From Stygiobacter electus (GTDB taxonomy: Bacteria; Bacteroidota; Ignavibacteria; Ignavibacteriales; Melioribacteraceae): a stretch of 33,680 bases of DNA. The stretch covers positions 1 through 33,680 of the forward strand of contig JARGDL010000026.1 in the NCBI GenBank assembly GCA_029210465.1. The letters are read 5' to 3'. The notes under the pieces were generated by a model. It saw nothing but the letters and a program-made list of their open reading frames with translations, did no database searches and was not told the origin of the DNA. Positions 24,353 to 33,279 of the stretch are shown piece after piece (position 1 is the first letter of the stretch; each line of letters begins with the position of its first letter). Position numbers and translations under genes: made by a program.

Positions 24353-25480
24353 ATGAGAATATTACACGTTATTCAAAGTTTAGATCCTAAACTTGGTGGT
24401 TTACCTGCAGCATTACGGGGATTAATAGCGGTTGAGAATGAGTTGGATATTAGACATGATATTCTATCAACTCATTCAGAATATGGAGAAAATGATTTCC
24501 CTAATTCCAAGATTTATTTATATAATAAAACATTTCCTAAAAGATTTAATAGATCAAAAGAAGCATTAAAGTTCTTAAAAAAAAATATTAAAGATTATAA
24601 TTTATTAATTATCCATAGCGTATGGACTTTAATTGGTTATGAATCTGTAAGAATTGTTCGAGAGTTTCAAGTTCCTTATATTATTTGGCCTCATGGCTCT
24701 TTAGACCCTTTTGATTTGCAAAAAAAATCATTATTGAAAAAAATACTGGGCCCAATTTTTATTAAACCATTATTAAGCAATTCAGCGGCTGTATGTTGCA
24801 CATCCCAAATAGAAGCCGAAAAATTAGAGACATATAAATCAAAACCCTATAAGAAGGTTTTACCTTTACCCATAATAATAGATCAGGTGAAAGGTTCACG
24901 AGTTAGATTTCGTGAAAATTATAATTATAAAAAAGATGACTTTGTTTTGCTATTCTTATCACGCATAAATTATAAAAAAGGCTTAAATATTATTGTTGAA
25001 GGACTTTCTAAAATTCAGGCAGAATATCCTTTTGTAAAACTTTTTATTGCCGGTAGTGGTGATAAGACTTATTTGAATAAATTAAAAGATTGGGTAATTG
25101 AATATAAATTACAAGATAAAGTAATTATTGGGGGGCAGTTGGCAGGTCAAGACAAAGCAGACGCCTTTTTAGGGAGCGAACTTTTTGTGTTACCTTCAAT
25201 GAATGAAAATTTTGGAATTGCAATATTTGAATCGCTTTATTCAAATTTGCCTGTATTGATCTCTAACAATGTTTACCTTTGGAAAGATATAGTTGAAAAT
25301 GGAGCGGGATGGGTTTGTGGATACTCAATTGAAAGTTTTTCCAACGAACTACTTAAAATCGTTAATAATAGAAATGATTATGAATATAAGAAAAAACAAT
25401 GTTCAATTTTCGCAAAAAAATATATTCCTGATCGGCTTTCAGATTCTTATTTTCAATTTTATTCTACATTCGTCAAATAA
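24353..25480 (+). CDS. Glycosyltransferase family 4
   Basis: 375 residues, GT-B. N-terminal HVIQSLDPKLGGLPAAL (5-21) with the donor-side glycine-rich loop, WPHGSLDPF (112-120), FLSRINYKKGL (201-211) and the EX7E pair Glu285-Glu293 in NENFGIAIFES. Resembles the mannosyl/fucosyl-type GT4 enzymes common in such loci; I cannot assign the sugar. Begins immediately after the preceding GT2 gene. Confidence 0.88.
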   Translation: MRILHVIQSLDPKLGGLPAALRGLIAVENELDIRHDILSTHSEYGENDFPNSKIYLYNKTFPKRFNRSKEALKFLKKNIKDYNLLIIHSVWTLIGYESVRIVREFQVPYIIWPHGSLDPFDLQKKSLLKKILGPIFIKPLLSNSAAVCCTSQIEAEKLETYKSKPYKKVLPLPIIIDQVKGSRVRFRENYNYKKDDFVLLFLSRINYKKGLNIIVEGLSKIQAEYPFVKLFIAGSGDKTYLNKLKDWVIEYKLQDKVIIGGQLAGQDKADAFLGSELFVLPSMNENFGIAIFESLYSNLPVLISNNVYLWKDIVENGAGWVCGYSIESFSNELLKIVNNRNDYEYKKKQCSIFAKKYIPDRLSDSYFQFYSTFVK

Positions 25481-25498
25481 TTTAATTATGGAAAAATT

Positions 25499-26236
25499 TT
25501 GAAAAAAATTATTGATTTTGTTCGGTTACTTAAAAAACCAAAACTCATAGGTTTATTAGTAAAAAAATTACCGGTATCTATTTCGTCTTTCCGAAATGTT
25601 GAAAATTTAAAGAAATATATTAAACAAGTTAATACCGTTATAGATGTGGGCGCGAATATAGGTCAGTTCACTTTAGCTGTAAATTATTATTTCCCAAACT
25701 TAAAAATATATTCATTTGAACCTTCTAAATTGGCATATAAGCGACTTATAAAATCCTTAGGCAATAACAAAAATGTTATTCTTTTTAATTTTGGATTGGG
25801 TGATGTTGATGGAGAGATTGAATTTTATGAAAATTCTTTTGATCAAATTAGTTCATTTTCTAAAATAGATTTAAGTAATAATAATAAAGTATATAAGAAA
25901 TCTAAATCAGTTACAACAAAAGCAGTTATTAAAAAATTAGATGATATATTCAACACAATAAATGTTATTCCTCCGGTTTTATTAAAGTTAGATGTTCAGG
26001 GATTGGAAGATAGGGTATTAATGGGGGCGCTAAAATCTTTAAAATCAATTGATTATATTTTGTTAGAATTAGCTTTTGAAAAACTATATGAAGAACAGCT
26101 TTTGTTTAATGAAATGAATGAATTATTGAAGTCGTTAGGTTATAATTTTATTGCTCCGATGGGATTTAATTTAGGTGATGACAACAGAATAATTGAAGTT
26201 GATGCCCTGTTCAGAAAAGAGGAGTTAAAGAATTGA
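25499..26236 (+). CDS. FkbM-family methyltransferase
   Basis: SAM-dependent methyltransferase of 245 residues: VIDVGANIGQFTLA (47-60), FEPS (73-76), and LLKLDVQGLE with Asp165 and Glu170. FkbM enzymes O-methylate hydroxyls of small molecules and sugars, so a methylated residue in the polysaccharide is likely. The best start is TTG at 25499, 18 bases after the previous stop. The stop overlaps the next gene's TTG (TTGA). Unlike the TylF-type gene upstream, this one is intact. Confidence 0.88.
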   Translation: MKKIIDFVRLLKKPKLIGLLVKKLPVSISSFRNVENLKKYIKQVNTVIDVGANIGQFTLAVNYYFPNLKIYSFEPSKLAYKRLIKSLGNNKNVILFNFGLGDVDGEIEFYENSFDQISSFSKIDLSNNNKVYKKSKSVTTKAVIKKLDDIFNTINVIPPVLLKLDVQGLEDRVLMGALKSLKSIDYILLELAFEKLYEEQLLFNEMNELLKSLGYNFIAPMGFNLGDDNRIIEVDALFRKEELKN

Positions 26237-27219
26237 ATTCGATTAAACAAAAAATTCTGGTAACAGGTGGCTCTGGTTTTATTGGTACTAACCTAATCGA
26301 ATTTATTTTATTAAATAGGTCAAATATTAACGTATTAAATTTAGATATAAGTAAACCAAAATTAAAGACACATGATAAGTATTGGATAAAATGTGATATA
26401 AATGATTTGAAAGCTTTAGAATCATTCATTAATGACTATTCGCCAGATTATTTAATTCATTTAGCAGCAGAAACTAACGTGAAATTTTCAAAGCTATCCG
26501 ACTTTCAAACTAATATAAAAGGTGTTGAAAATATTTGTAAAGTTGTCAATAAATCAGCTTCAGTTAAAAGAGTAATTTTTACATCAACTCAATATGTACA
26601 TCAATTTCACGGTCAACCTAATTCTGATGATGAATATTTCCCTTTTACTAAATATGGCGAAAGTAAAGTAGAGGGTGAAAAAATAGTTAGACAATTTAAT
26701 CTTAATAAAGAATGGGTTATTATTCGTCCTACAAATATATATGGTCCATATAATGATATTTATGTAAAAGGATTATTTAGAGTGATTCAAAATGGGTATT
26801 ATTTTCACCCAAATATTGATGTAATTCGTTCTTATGGTTATGTTGAAACTGTTGTACAACAAATACTTAAAATTTTAGAGTTGAGCAGTACTCTTGTTAA
26901 TAAAAAAACTTTTTATGTTGGTGATGAACCAATAAATCTTCAATCTTTTGTTTTAGAAATTCATAAAAATTTTGGTAAAAATCGCCTAAAAATACTACCA
27001 ATATGGGTATTTTATTTAGCTGCAGTTATCGGTGAATTTGTGAGTAAGTTTAACATACCATTTCCTATGAATAAAATAAGATATATTAATATGGTTACTC
27101 CAAATCCAATTAATATGCAGCGCACTTTTCAAATTTTAAATCATGGCAATCTTGATATAAAAATGGCTATAAAAAATACAATAAATTGGTATTTTCAATC
27201 TGAAGATAAAACCTTATGA
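26233..27219 (+). CDS. NAD-dependent epimerase/dehydratase (SDR)
   Basis: 328 residues, extended SDR: GGSGFIG (12-18), HLAAETNV (76-83), FTSTQYV (116-122), catalytic Tyr141/Lys145 (YGESK) and IIRPTNIYGP. The C-terminal part has a hydrophobic segment (IWVFYLAAVIGEFV) as in membrane-associated epimerases. It acts on a nucleotide sugar, or possibly a lipid-linked sugar; which one is not clear. Start TTG overlaps the previous stop, and the stop overlaps the next ATG (ATGA), so translation is coupled on both sides. Confidence 0.83.
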   Translation: MNSIKQKILVTGGSGFIGTNLIEFILLNRSNINVLNLDISKPKLKTHDKYWIKCDINDLKALESFINDYSPDYLIHLAAETNVKFSKLSDFQTNIKGVENICKVVNKSASVKRVIFTSTQYVHQFHGQPNSDDEYFPFTKYGESKVEGEKIVRQFNLNKEWVIIRPTNIYGPYNDIYVKGLFRVIQNGYYFHPNIDVIRSYGYVETVVQQILKILELSSTLVNKKTFYVGDEPINLQSFVLEIHKNFGKNRLKILPIWVFYLAAVIGEFVSKFNIPFPMNKIRYINMVTPNPINMQRTFQILNHGNLDIKMAIKNTINWYFQSEDKTL

Positions 27220-28403
27220 AAATAATTATTCATGATTTAGCAGCCCACCCATTTATTTTTCAATTGAGTACAGAATTAGCCAAGAGGGGACATATTGTTT
27301 TTCACCTCATTTCTACTTTTTTTGATTCTCCAAACAAAAGCAACCTGACTTGTGATAATGGTGATAATCTAAAATTAATTCAAATATCTATAAAAAATGA
27401 ATATTCAAAAACAAACTTTATTAAAAGACGAAAAGCGGATATTGAATATGGAGAAGAGATAGCAAAAAAAATTTCAGAAATTAAGCCAGATATTTTTATC
27501 AATACCATTTCACAGTTGGACTCAACTAAACATATCTTAAAAAGATGTAAAAGAGAAAATATAAAGTATATCTCATGGGTCCAAGATATTTATAGTTTAG
27601 CAATAAAATCAATTTTAATAAAAAAAATCCCTTTAATTGGTTATTTTATTTTTAGGTATTATGAGTTACTTGAACGTAATATATTAAAAAGTAGTGATTC
27701 AGTTATAGTAATTTCAGATTGTTTTAAACAACTATTAATTAAATGGGGTATAAATTATAAAAAAATTCATCTAATACCTAATTGGGCAAATAATGAATTA
27801 ATAAAAAAGAAAAGCAAAACAAACGAATGGTCAACTAAAAATGGACTTGATGATAAATTTGTTTTCCTATATGCTGGGACATTGGGTTATAAACATAATC
27901 CCCTTTTATTATGTGAATTGGCATTATTTCTGAAAGATTATAATGAAATTAGAATTGTTGTTATTTCAAATGGACAGGGGGCAGACATTTTAAGGAAAAC
28001 AAAAATTGAAATAAAATTAGAAAACTTGATATTATTTGATTATCAACCAATGAATCAACTTTCATATGTTTTATCATCAGCTGACGTTTTAATTTCAATT
28101 TTAGAAAAAGATGCTGGTATTTATTCTGTACCATCAAAAATCTTATCTTACTTATGTGTTGGGCGTCCTTTATTACTTTCTGTTCCTCTTGAAAATCAAG
28201 CATCAAAAATTGTTAATGAAAATAATATGGGTATTGTTGTCGATCCCTTTGATACGAATAGATTTTTATCCTCTGCTTTAGAACTTTATAAAAATTCTGC
28301 ACTACGAGAAGTGTTTTCGGAAAATGCCCAGAAATATTCAAAAACGGAATTTGATATAATTAAAAAAGCCGACTTATTTGAAGAAATAATAAATAAGGTA
28401 TAA
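27216..28403 (+). CDS. Glycosyltransferase family 4, WbuB-like
   Basis: 395 residues, GT-B: IHDLAAHPFIFQLSTELAKRG start, VIVISDCF then IHLIPNWANNE, FLYAGTLGYKHN and the late SVPSKILSYLCVGRPLL block. The last is characteristic of WbuB/WcaI-type GT4 enzymes, which add sugars such as fucose or FucNAc to a lipid-linked intermediate. With gmd and fcl in the locus, a fucosyl donor is possible but unproven. Starts on the stop of the epimerase gene. Confidence 0.85.
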   Translation: MKIIIHDLAAHPFIFQLSTELAKRGHIVFHLISTFFDSPNKSNLTCDNGDNLKLIQISIKNEYSKTNFIKRRKADIEYGEEIAKKISEIKPDIFINTISQLDSTKHILKRCKRENIKYISWVQDIYSLAIKSILIKKIPLIGYFIFRYYELLERNILKSSDSVIVISDCFKQLLIKWGINYKKIHLIPNWANNELIKKKSKTNEWSTKNGLDDKFVFLYAGTLGYKHNPLLLCELALFLKDYNEIRIVVISNGQGADILRKTKIEIKLENLILFDYQPMNQLSYVLSSADVLISILEKDAGIYSVPSKILSYLCVGRPLLLSVPLENQASKIVNENNMGIVVDPFDTNRFLSSALELYKNSALREVFSENAQKYSKTEFDIIKKADLFEEIINKV

Positions 28404-28464
28404 AGTCTATTGGTCTCTGTGTTTTATTAGAAAGAATTATGTAAGAAAATCACAAAAAATTTAA

Positions 28465-28695
28465 AGAAGGGATTATGATAGAAATATATCCGGTTTCGAT
28501 TATATGGCTGGTAAAACAAAACGCGCTCCCAAATGGTTGAAGAACTATTCATTAGAATGGCTTTACCGTTTAATTCAAGATCCTAAAAGATTGTGGAAAA
28601 GATATCTGGTAACAAATACATTGTTTTTGTGGTATTTATTTCTGGAGTTCATTGGGTTGAGAAAATTCAATAATTTTGAAAAAGATTGTGAATAG
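28465..28695 (+). pseudogene. C-terminal remnant of a WecG/TagA/CpsF glycosyltransferase
   Basis: The residues GFDYMAGKTKRAPKWLKN followed by LEWLYRLIQDPKRLWKRYL are the conserved end of WecG/TagA/CpsF transferases, which normally have about 240 residues. Only the last 70 or so remain. The reading frame begins just after a stop at 28462. An ATG at 28504 could start a 63-residue protein, but without the catalytic domain it would not be an enzyme. The full gene would have added the second sugar (for example ManNAc or GlcNAc type). A repeat array follows directly. Confidence 0.85.
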
Positions 28696-28704
28696 TGAGA
28701 TTTT

Positions 28705-28880
28705 AAGGGAATGCAAAGATTAAAAGATTAAGAGATCAAAAGATTAATAGATTAAAAGATTAAGAGATCAAAAGGGGAATAGGTTTGAGGATTTGATTCT
28801 TTGGCTAAGAATAGAGTTTAGTGAATTCATCAACTATTAAAATCTTTTAACCTTTTCTCCTTTTTATCTTTTTACCTTCC
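28705..28880. repeat. Inverted array without an IVP gene
   Basis: A 26-base unit built of agattaaaagattaagag occurs exactly twice (28717-28742 and 28749-28774). After a 60-base centre the reverse-complement type appears (aatcttttaaccttttctcc, 28841-28860); 10 bases pair exactly with 28720-28729. Same layout as the IVP flanks but with nothing coding inside. Confidence 0.8.
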
Positions 28881-28953
28881 CTTGGTTTATATGCTTTTGC
28901 ACACCTTTAAAATCTGAAAAAAGTAATTCAATTTATTAATTAATATTGAGACA

Positions 28954-30357
28954 ATGCTTAACAACAGAAAATCTTTACAATTTTTTCGCAGATTTCTTGA
29001 TTTGTTTTTATTAATAGCAAGTTATATTGCTGCAATATGGCATTTCCCGAAAATATTAACAATTCGGTTCCCATCAAATACTGAAGGGTATATATTAATT
29101 GGTTTGATTTTAGTCTGGTTATTTAGTGCACAGTCATATGGTTTATATGATGAATTTCGTTCCAGAAATTTTAGTTTTGAGTTTGCTTCAATATTAAAGA
29201 CAGTTGCAGTTCAAACAATAGCAGGTATAATTTTTCTGTTTATTTTACAGGTTAATTACTATGCACGCAGTTTCATAATAATTTATTCCATAACATTATT
29301 CGTTTTTATTTTTATTGAAAGATTTCTTTTTAGAAAAATTCTTGAAAGTATTAGAAAGAAAGGAAGAAATTTAAGACAGTTGTTAATTGTTGGAGCGGGG
29401 CAGTTGGGGCAAGGATTTTTTGATTCAATAGTTGCAAATCCTCATTTTGGATATAAATTAGTGGGATTCCTTGATGATGAACCAAAACCACTTTTGAATG
29501 GAGAGTACTTAGGTAAAATTGAAGAGCTTAATGATGTTTTATCAACGAGAAATGTTGATGATGTTATAATTGCATTACCAAATTATGCTCAGGATAAATT
29601 TCAGAAAGTTTTGCAAACATGTGAAAACCATACTACAAGAGTTAAAATTATTCCTGATTATTTTAAATATTCATCAAGCAATTTTGAAGTTACAATGTTC
29701 GGAAAATATCCGATCATATCAGTAAGGAAAGAGCGTTTAAATGAATTGCACTGGCGGTTAGTGAAAAGGGCATTTGATACAACTTTTTCATTTTTATTTT
29801 TAGTATTTGTATTTTGGTGGGTTGGCGGAATAATTGCAATAATTATTAAACTAACTTCATCGGGTCCAGCTTTATTTAGACAAGAAAGATGGGGAAGAAA
29901 TAACAAAAAAATTAAGGTATTTAAGTTTAGAACAATGCGATCTGATTGTAAAGATGTAGATTGTAATGGAAAATACTTGCAAGCTTCTAAAGATGATCCA
30001 CGTATAACAAAGATTGGTAAGTTTTTAAGAAAGACAAATCTGGACGAATTGCCGCAATTTATAAATGTGTTTTTAGGACAGATGTCAATTGTAGGACCAA
30101 GACCACATCCAATTCCATTAAATATTGAATCGCGTCAGAGAGTTAGAAGATATATGCTTCGCACACTTGTAAAACCTGGTATAACAGGCTGGGCACAGGT
30201 AAACGGATTTCGTGGTGAAACGAAAGAGGTGTTTTTGATGCAAAAGCGTGTTGATTATGATTTATGGTATATTGAAAATTGGAGTTTTGTTTTAGATTTG
30301 CAGATCATAGCTATGACTATATGGAAGATGATTAAGGGGGATCCGAATGCGTACTGA
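28954..30357 (+). CDS. Polyprenyl-phosphate sugar-1-phosphate transferase (WcaJ/WbaP type)
   Basis: Initiating enzyme of repeat-unit synthesis: moves a sugar-phosphate, usually glucose or galactose, from UDP to undecaprenyl phosphate at the inner membrane. 467 residues: four N-terminal helices within 12-128, a Rossmann-like domain with GAGQLGQG (147-154), a membrane-dipping segment at 276-299, then the catalytic domain with SSGPALFRQER (302-312), KFRTM (324-328), DELPQ (364-368) and GPRP (381-384). All motifs are intact. Last biosynthetic gene of the locus, although its reaction is the first of assembly. Its upstream gap is filled by the inverted array. Confidence 0.93.
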   Translation: MLNNRKSLQFFRRFLDLFLLIASYIAAIWHFPKILTIRFPSNTEGYILIGLILVWLFSAQSYGLYDEFRSRNFSFEFASILKTVAVQTIAGIIFLFILQVNYYARSFIIIYSITLFVFIFIERFLFRKILESIRKKGRNLRQLLIVGAGQLGQGFFDSIVANPHFGYKLVGFLDDEPKPLLNGEYLGKIEELNDVLSTRNVDDVIIALPNYAQDKFQKVLQTCENHTTRVKIIPDYFKYSSSNFEVTMFGKYPIISVRKERLNELHWRLVKRAFDTTFSFLFLVFVFWWVGGIIAIIIKLTSSGPALFRQERWGRNNKKIKVFKFRTMRSDCKDVDCNGKYLQASKDDPRITKIGKFLRKTNLDELPQFINVFLGQMSIVGPRPHPIPLNIESRQRVRRYMLRTLVKPGITGWAQVNGFRGETKEVFLMQKRVDYDLWYIENWSFVLDLQIIAMTIWKMIKGDPNAY

Positions 30358-30365
30358 AAGCAATG

Positions 30366-30545
30366 TGCATAGTGGTAGGGGCATAGTGCATAGTGGTAGG
30401 GGCATAGTGCATAGTGTTAAGTGCATAGTGTTAGGTGCATAGTGTTAGGGGCATAGTGCATAGTGGTTAGGGGCATAGTGCATAGTGGTTAGGGGCATAG
30501 TGTTAGGTGCATAGTGTTAAGCGCATAGTGCTAAGTGCAATGGGG
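30366..30545. repeat. gcatagtg array, 14 copies, left flank of the fourth IVP gene
   Basis: Fourteen gcatagtg units separated by gtagg, ttagg or ttaa linkers fill the gap between the sugar transferase and the IVP gene. Its right edge, taagtgcaatggg (30532-30544), pairs at 12 of 13 positions with 30933-30945 beyond the gene. Confidence 0.92.
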
Positions 30546-30554
30546 TAATTGTAG

Positions 30555-30872
30555 ATGGCAAAGTTTAGGTTTCAAGATTTGATAATATGGCAAGAGGCAA
30601 TAGTAATTGGAGAAAAACTTTTTGATATTGCCGATATTCTTGAACGGAAAAAACTTTATAGATTTTCTGAACAGTTAAGAGGTGCTGGAATGTCAATATC
30701 AAATAATATTGCTGAGGGGTCGGGTTCAACATCTAAAAAAGAGTTTATACAATTCTTAAATATTACAAAAAGATCTACTTATGAAAATGCTAACATTTTG
30801 ATTTTGCTTAACAAACGAAAGATTATTGGGAATGAAGAATTAAATACTCTTCTTGAAGAATTAGATATTTGA
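30555..30872 (+). CDS. Four-helix-bundle protein, IVP/S23 family (copy 4), truncated by a late TGA
   Basis: 105 residues: FRFQDLIIWQEAIVIGEKLF, then RGAGMSISNNIAEGSGS and KKEFIQFLNITKRSTYE. The frame stops at TGA (30870-30872) after LEELDI. The next 12 codons, still in frame, read CRKITNFQKTLS before a second TGA at 30909. That is what the family's last helix looks like, so the stop is probably a recent point mutation that removes the final dozen residues. The protein may still fold. The start ATG lies nine bases after the array. Confidence 0.8.
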   Translation: MAKFRFQDLIIWQEAIVIGEKLFDIADILERKKLYRFSEQLRGAGMSISNNIAEGSGSTSKKEFIQFLNITKRSTYENANILILLNKRKIIGNEELNTLLEELDI

Positions 30873-30911
30873 TGTCGTAAGATAACGAATTTTCAAAAAA
30901 CCTTATCTTGA

Positions 30912-30990
30912 CTCAAAACTCTTTACCCTTTGCCCATTGCTCTTAACCTTTTCATCTTTTTCTCTTTTCATCTTTTTACCTCTTCTCCTT
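30912..30990. repeat. Right flank of the fourth IVP gene, inverted
   Basis: Contains cccattgctctta, the near-exact inverse of the left edge, followed by cttttcatctttttctc units. The match to the main gcatagtg unit itself is weak, so only the innermost part is clearly inverted. Confidence 0.65.
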
Positions 30991-31064
30991 CCCCTGATAA
31001 TTTCCTTTGGAAAAGTATAGCTGTTTAATTATCTTTCCTTTGGCGAAGGAAGGAAATTAGTCTG

Positions 31065-31202
31065 ATGAAAGAAATAATCAAGACGATAATCAAAGATTTT
31101 CATAAAAGTTCGATACCAGATTTTAAGGAAAGGAGTCTTGAGGTCCCTTTAAATAGCGGAAAGATTATATCTTTCCTGACTTGTCCGCTTGAAAAATCCT
31201 AA
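31065..31202 (+). pseudogene. N-terminal remnant of an AAA_14/DUF4143-type ATPase
   Basis: A 45-residue frame with a good ribosome site (aggaaatt) reads MKEIIKTIIKDF, then IPDFKERSLEVPLNSGKIIS. This matches the start of the widespread ATPases that continue with a Walker A loop (RRSGKT type) at this very point. Instead the frame runs into repeat-like sequence (TCPLEKS) and stops. Neither the ATPase core nor the DUF4143 tail is present. The assignment is from memory of the family's N-terminus. Confidence 0.5.
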
Positions 31203-31537
31203 AAATTAAGTTATTATTTTTCAATAACTTACAAATCAACTTTGCACACCCGTCAAAAGTCGGGGCGCAATCCCGACAGGTCGGGACACAATGGATTAAT
31301 TTATTCTTAGCGAGCTTGGCGACTTGGCGTGAAACTTTTCTCTCGCAAAGACGCAGAGGACGCAAAGTAAAAAAACAAGGAATTATAAGAGAATCTCTCA
31401 CAAAGACGCAATCCTGACAGGTCGGGACACAATGGATTAATTTATTCTTAGCGAGCTTGGCGGCTTCGCGTGAAACTTTTCTCTCGCAAAGACGCAATCC
31501 CGATAGGTCGGGACGCAAAGGATATATTATTGTAGTA
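31203..31537. repeat. Dispersed repeats with an 81-bp direct repeat
   Basis: 31275-31355 and 31416-31496 are the same 81 bases with two substitutions. Each begins gacaggtcgggacacaatgg and contains the cttggcg...ctcgcaaagacgca palindromic module related to that at 3705. Small hairpins of tcccgacaggtcggga type lie near 31271, 31411 and 31498. The open frame on the minus strand across this stretch is a translation of repeats. Confidence 0.88.
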
Positions 31538-33199
31538 TTAAAATTCAGTTGATACAGTTATATAAAATAATTGTTCTTTATAATTTTTACTTAGATATTT
31601 TTTATCAATTAAATTAATTGAATAGTTCAAATCAATAAAGTATTGTCGAATAGGTTCAATTTTTAAATTAAAGTTTACTGAAGTTGAGTTTATTCTATTG
31701 CCATCTAAAAAGTAAGCTTTAAAGAGATACAAGCCATCACCTCTATTAATATCCGCACCATAATTTCTAATTAAATTTCCTTTCGAATCAAAAACTAAAC
31801 CTTCGCCAGTTCTTCTAAATTTTACAATTACATTTGTAAATATTCTTGAAGATATCCAATAATTAATTTTAAGAGCAAGTTCATCAGAATTTGGCGGCAA
31901 TGAATGTCCTAAAGACAATTTCCAATGGGTATATTGTGCCATATTGGATTTATGTGAATAGAAGAATGGATCGAGATGTGTAAATTCTAAAGATGTACTT
32001 ATGTTTTTTAATCCAAAAGGTTGAGAATAAAATAAACCAAATTGCCATGCAAAGCGATTATTATTTGAAGCTGGTGATTTATCTCCAATTAATTTGAAAT
32101 CATAATCATCAATTAAAAAAGTTGATTGCAAAGAGAGATTACGAAAAGGTTGATATTCTAAATCGAATCCAATCATTGAATTACTGTCATTGTTATTCAT
32201 TGCATTTAAGTCTGCTGAAAACAAAAATGAAACTGGATTCAAGTAAGTAAAACTAATTGAGCGATTGGGAACAATAACAGTTTCATAAACGCCAAATCTC
32301 AAATTTGAAAGTAGAGGAAAATCTAACCGATGAGCAATGATGTTTTTGGATTTCAAAGTAACGCCAAGTGAGTCTCCTCTTAAATTACCGTATAAAAAAG
32401 TATAATTAATTCCTTTGTAGTTTATATTTAATTTAGCAAAATCAAATGGAGCTGTATTGCTACTGATAAATAATTTGTCAATGTAACTTGTACCAATATT
32501 TATTGCTTCTTTACCAAGCATAAAAGCAAATGCTTGATTAGATGATTCGTAACGCAGATAACCTTCATAAGTCTCAAAATATTTTTCGCTGATAAATTTT
32601 AATGTTGATGAAAGTTTAGGATCATAATATGCTGAAACATTTCTTGAATATAAATCTCCATTAATTTGTTGACCGGTAGAAGCTCTTAAATAAAAACCTA
32701 AATTTTCATATAAAGTACCACGAACACGAAAACCAAATTCTCCGAGTCCTATGTTAGTAGAATTTTTAGTTTGCAGATCAAATTTTCTGTAACCAAGAAA
32801 GCCAGTGCCATCTAAAAATAGTGAAGCATTAGAGTCGGCGTATGAGTATAGATATTTTTGTTTTGAATCAGAGAAAATATTTTTTAATGAAATTGAGTCA
32901 ACAAGTGAAATTGAATTGTCTAAAGTTGTGTCAATATCGTAACTAAATTCAATTAAAAGATCAGATAAAATATTTCTTTCTGTTTGTGTAAGAAGTTCTT
33001 TTTTGTTTTTAAGTTGATTTATAAATTGAGATATTTTTCTTCTGCTAAGAGGAATATCAGCGTGGTTATAGTTAGAAATTATTTCTCGTTTGCTTAGGTC
33101 AAGAAGAAGATTATATATTTTGTGTGAAATTGGGACTAATTCTGTTTGTGGATAATTTGATGCAAAGAATAGAAATAATAACAAAATTGTTTTTTTCAT
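31538..33199 (-). CDS. Wzi-like capsule assembly outer-membrane beta-barrel
   Basis: 553 residues. N-terminal signal peptide (MKKTILLLFLFFAS), then a helical part with IPLSRRKISQFINQL and LTQTERNILSDLL, which is typical of Wzi-like proteins in this bacterial group. The remainder is rich in alternating beta strands and ends in FYITVSTEF, with the aromatic last residue of an outer-membrane barrel. Wzi proteins help anchor or assemble capsule at the cell surface, matching the neighbouring locus. It is on the opposite strand, converging with the locus, and has its own upstream region (33200-33280). Family assignment is by overall pattern. Confidence 0.75.
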   Translation of the reverse strand: MKKTILLLFLFFASNYPQTELVPISHKIYNLLLDLSKREIISNYNHADIPLSRRKISQFINQLKNKKELLTQTERNILSDLLIEFSYDIDTTLDNSISLVDSISLKNIFSDSKQKYLYSYADSNASLFLDGTGFLGYRKFDLQTKNSTNIGLGEFGFRVRGTLYENLGFYLRASTGQQINGDLYSRNVSAYYDPKLSSTLKFISEKYFETYEGYLRYESSNQAFAFMLGKEAINIGTSYIDKLFISSNTAPFDFAKLNINYKGINYTFLYGNLRGDSLGVTLKSKNIIAHRLDFPLLSNLRFGVYETVIVPNRSISFTYLNPVSFLFSADLNAMNNNDSNSMIGFDLEYQPFRNLSLQSTFLIDDYDFKLIGDKSPASNNNRFAWQFGLFYSQPFGLKNISTSLEFTHLDPFFYSHKSNMAQYTHWKLSLGHSLPPNSDELALKINYWISSRIFTNVIVKFRRTGEGLVFDSKGNLIRNYGADINRGDGLYLFKAYFLDGNRINSTSVNFNLKIEPIRQYFIDLNYSINLIDKKYLSKNYKEQLFYITVSTEF

Positions 33200-33279
33200 T
33201 TGAGATATTTTATTGTGATTTGTTAATTGAAATATATGGAAAAAGAATTTGAGGTGGAAGAATTTTGAAATGTTTTATT

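Noticed and set aside
31165..31518. 117-residue open frame on the minus strand
   Set aside because: Its internal repeats are the translated 81-bp direct repeat; no family resemblance.
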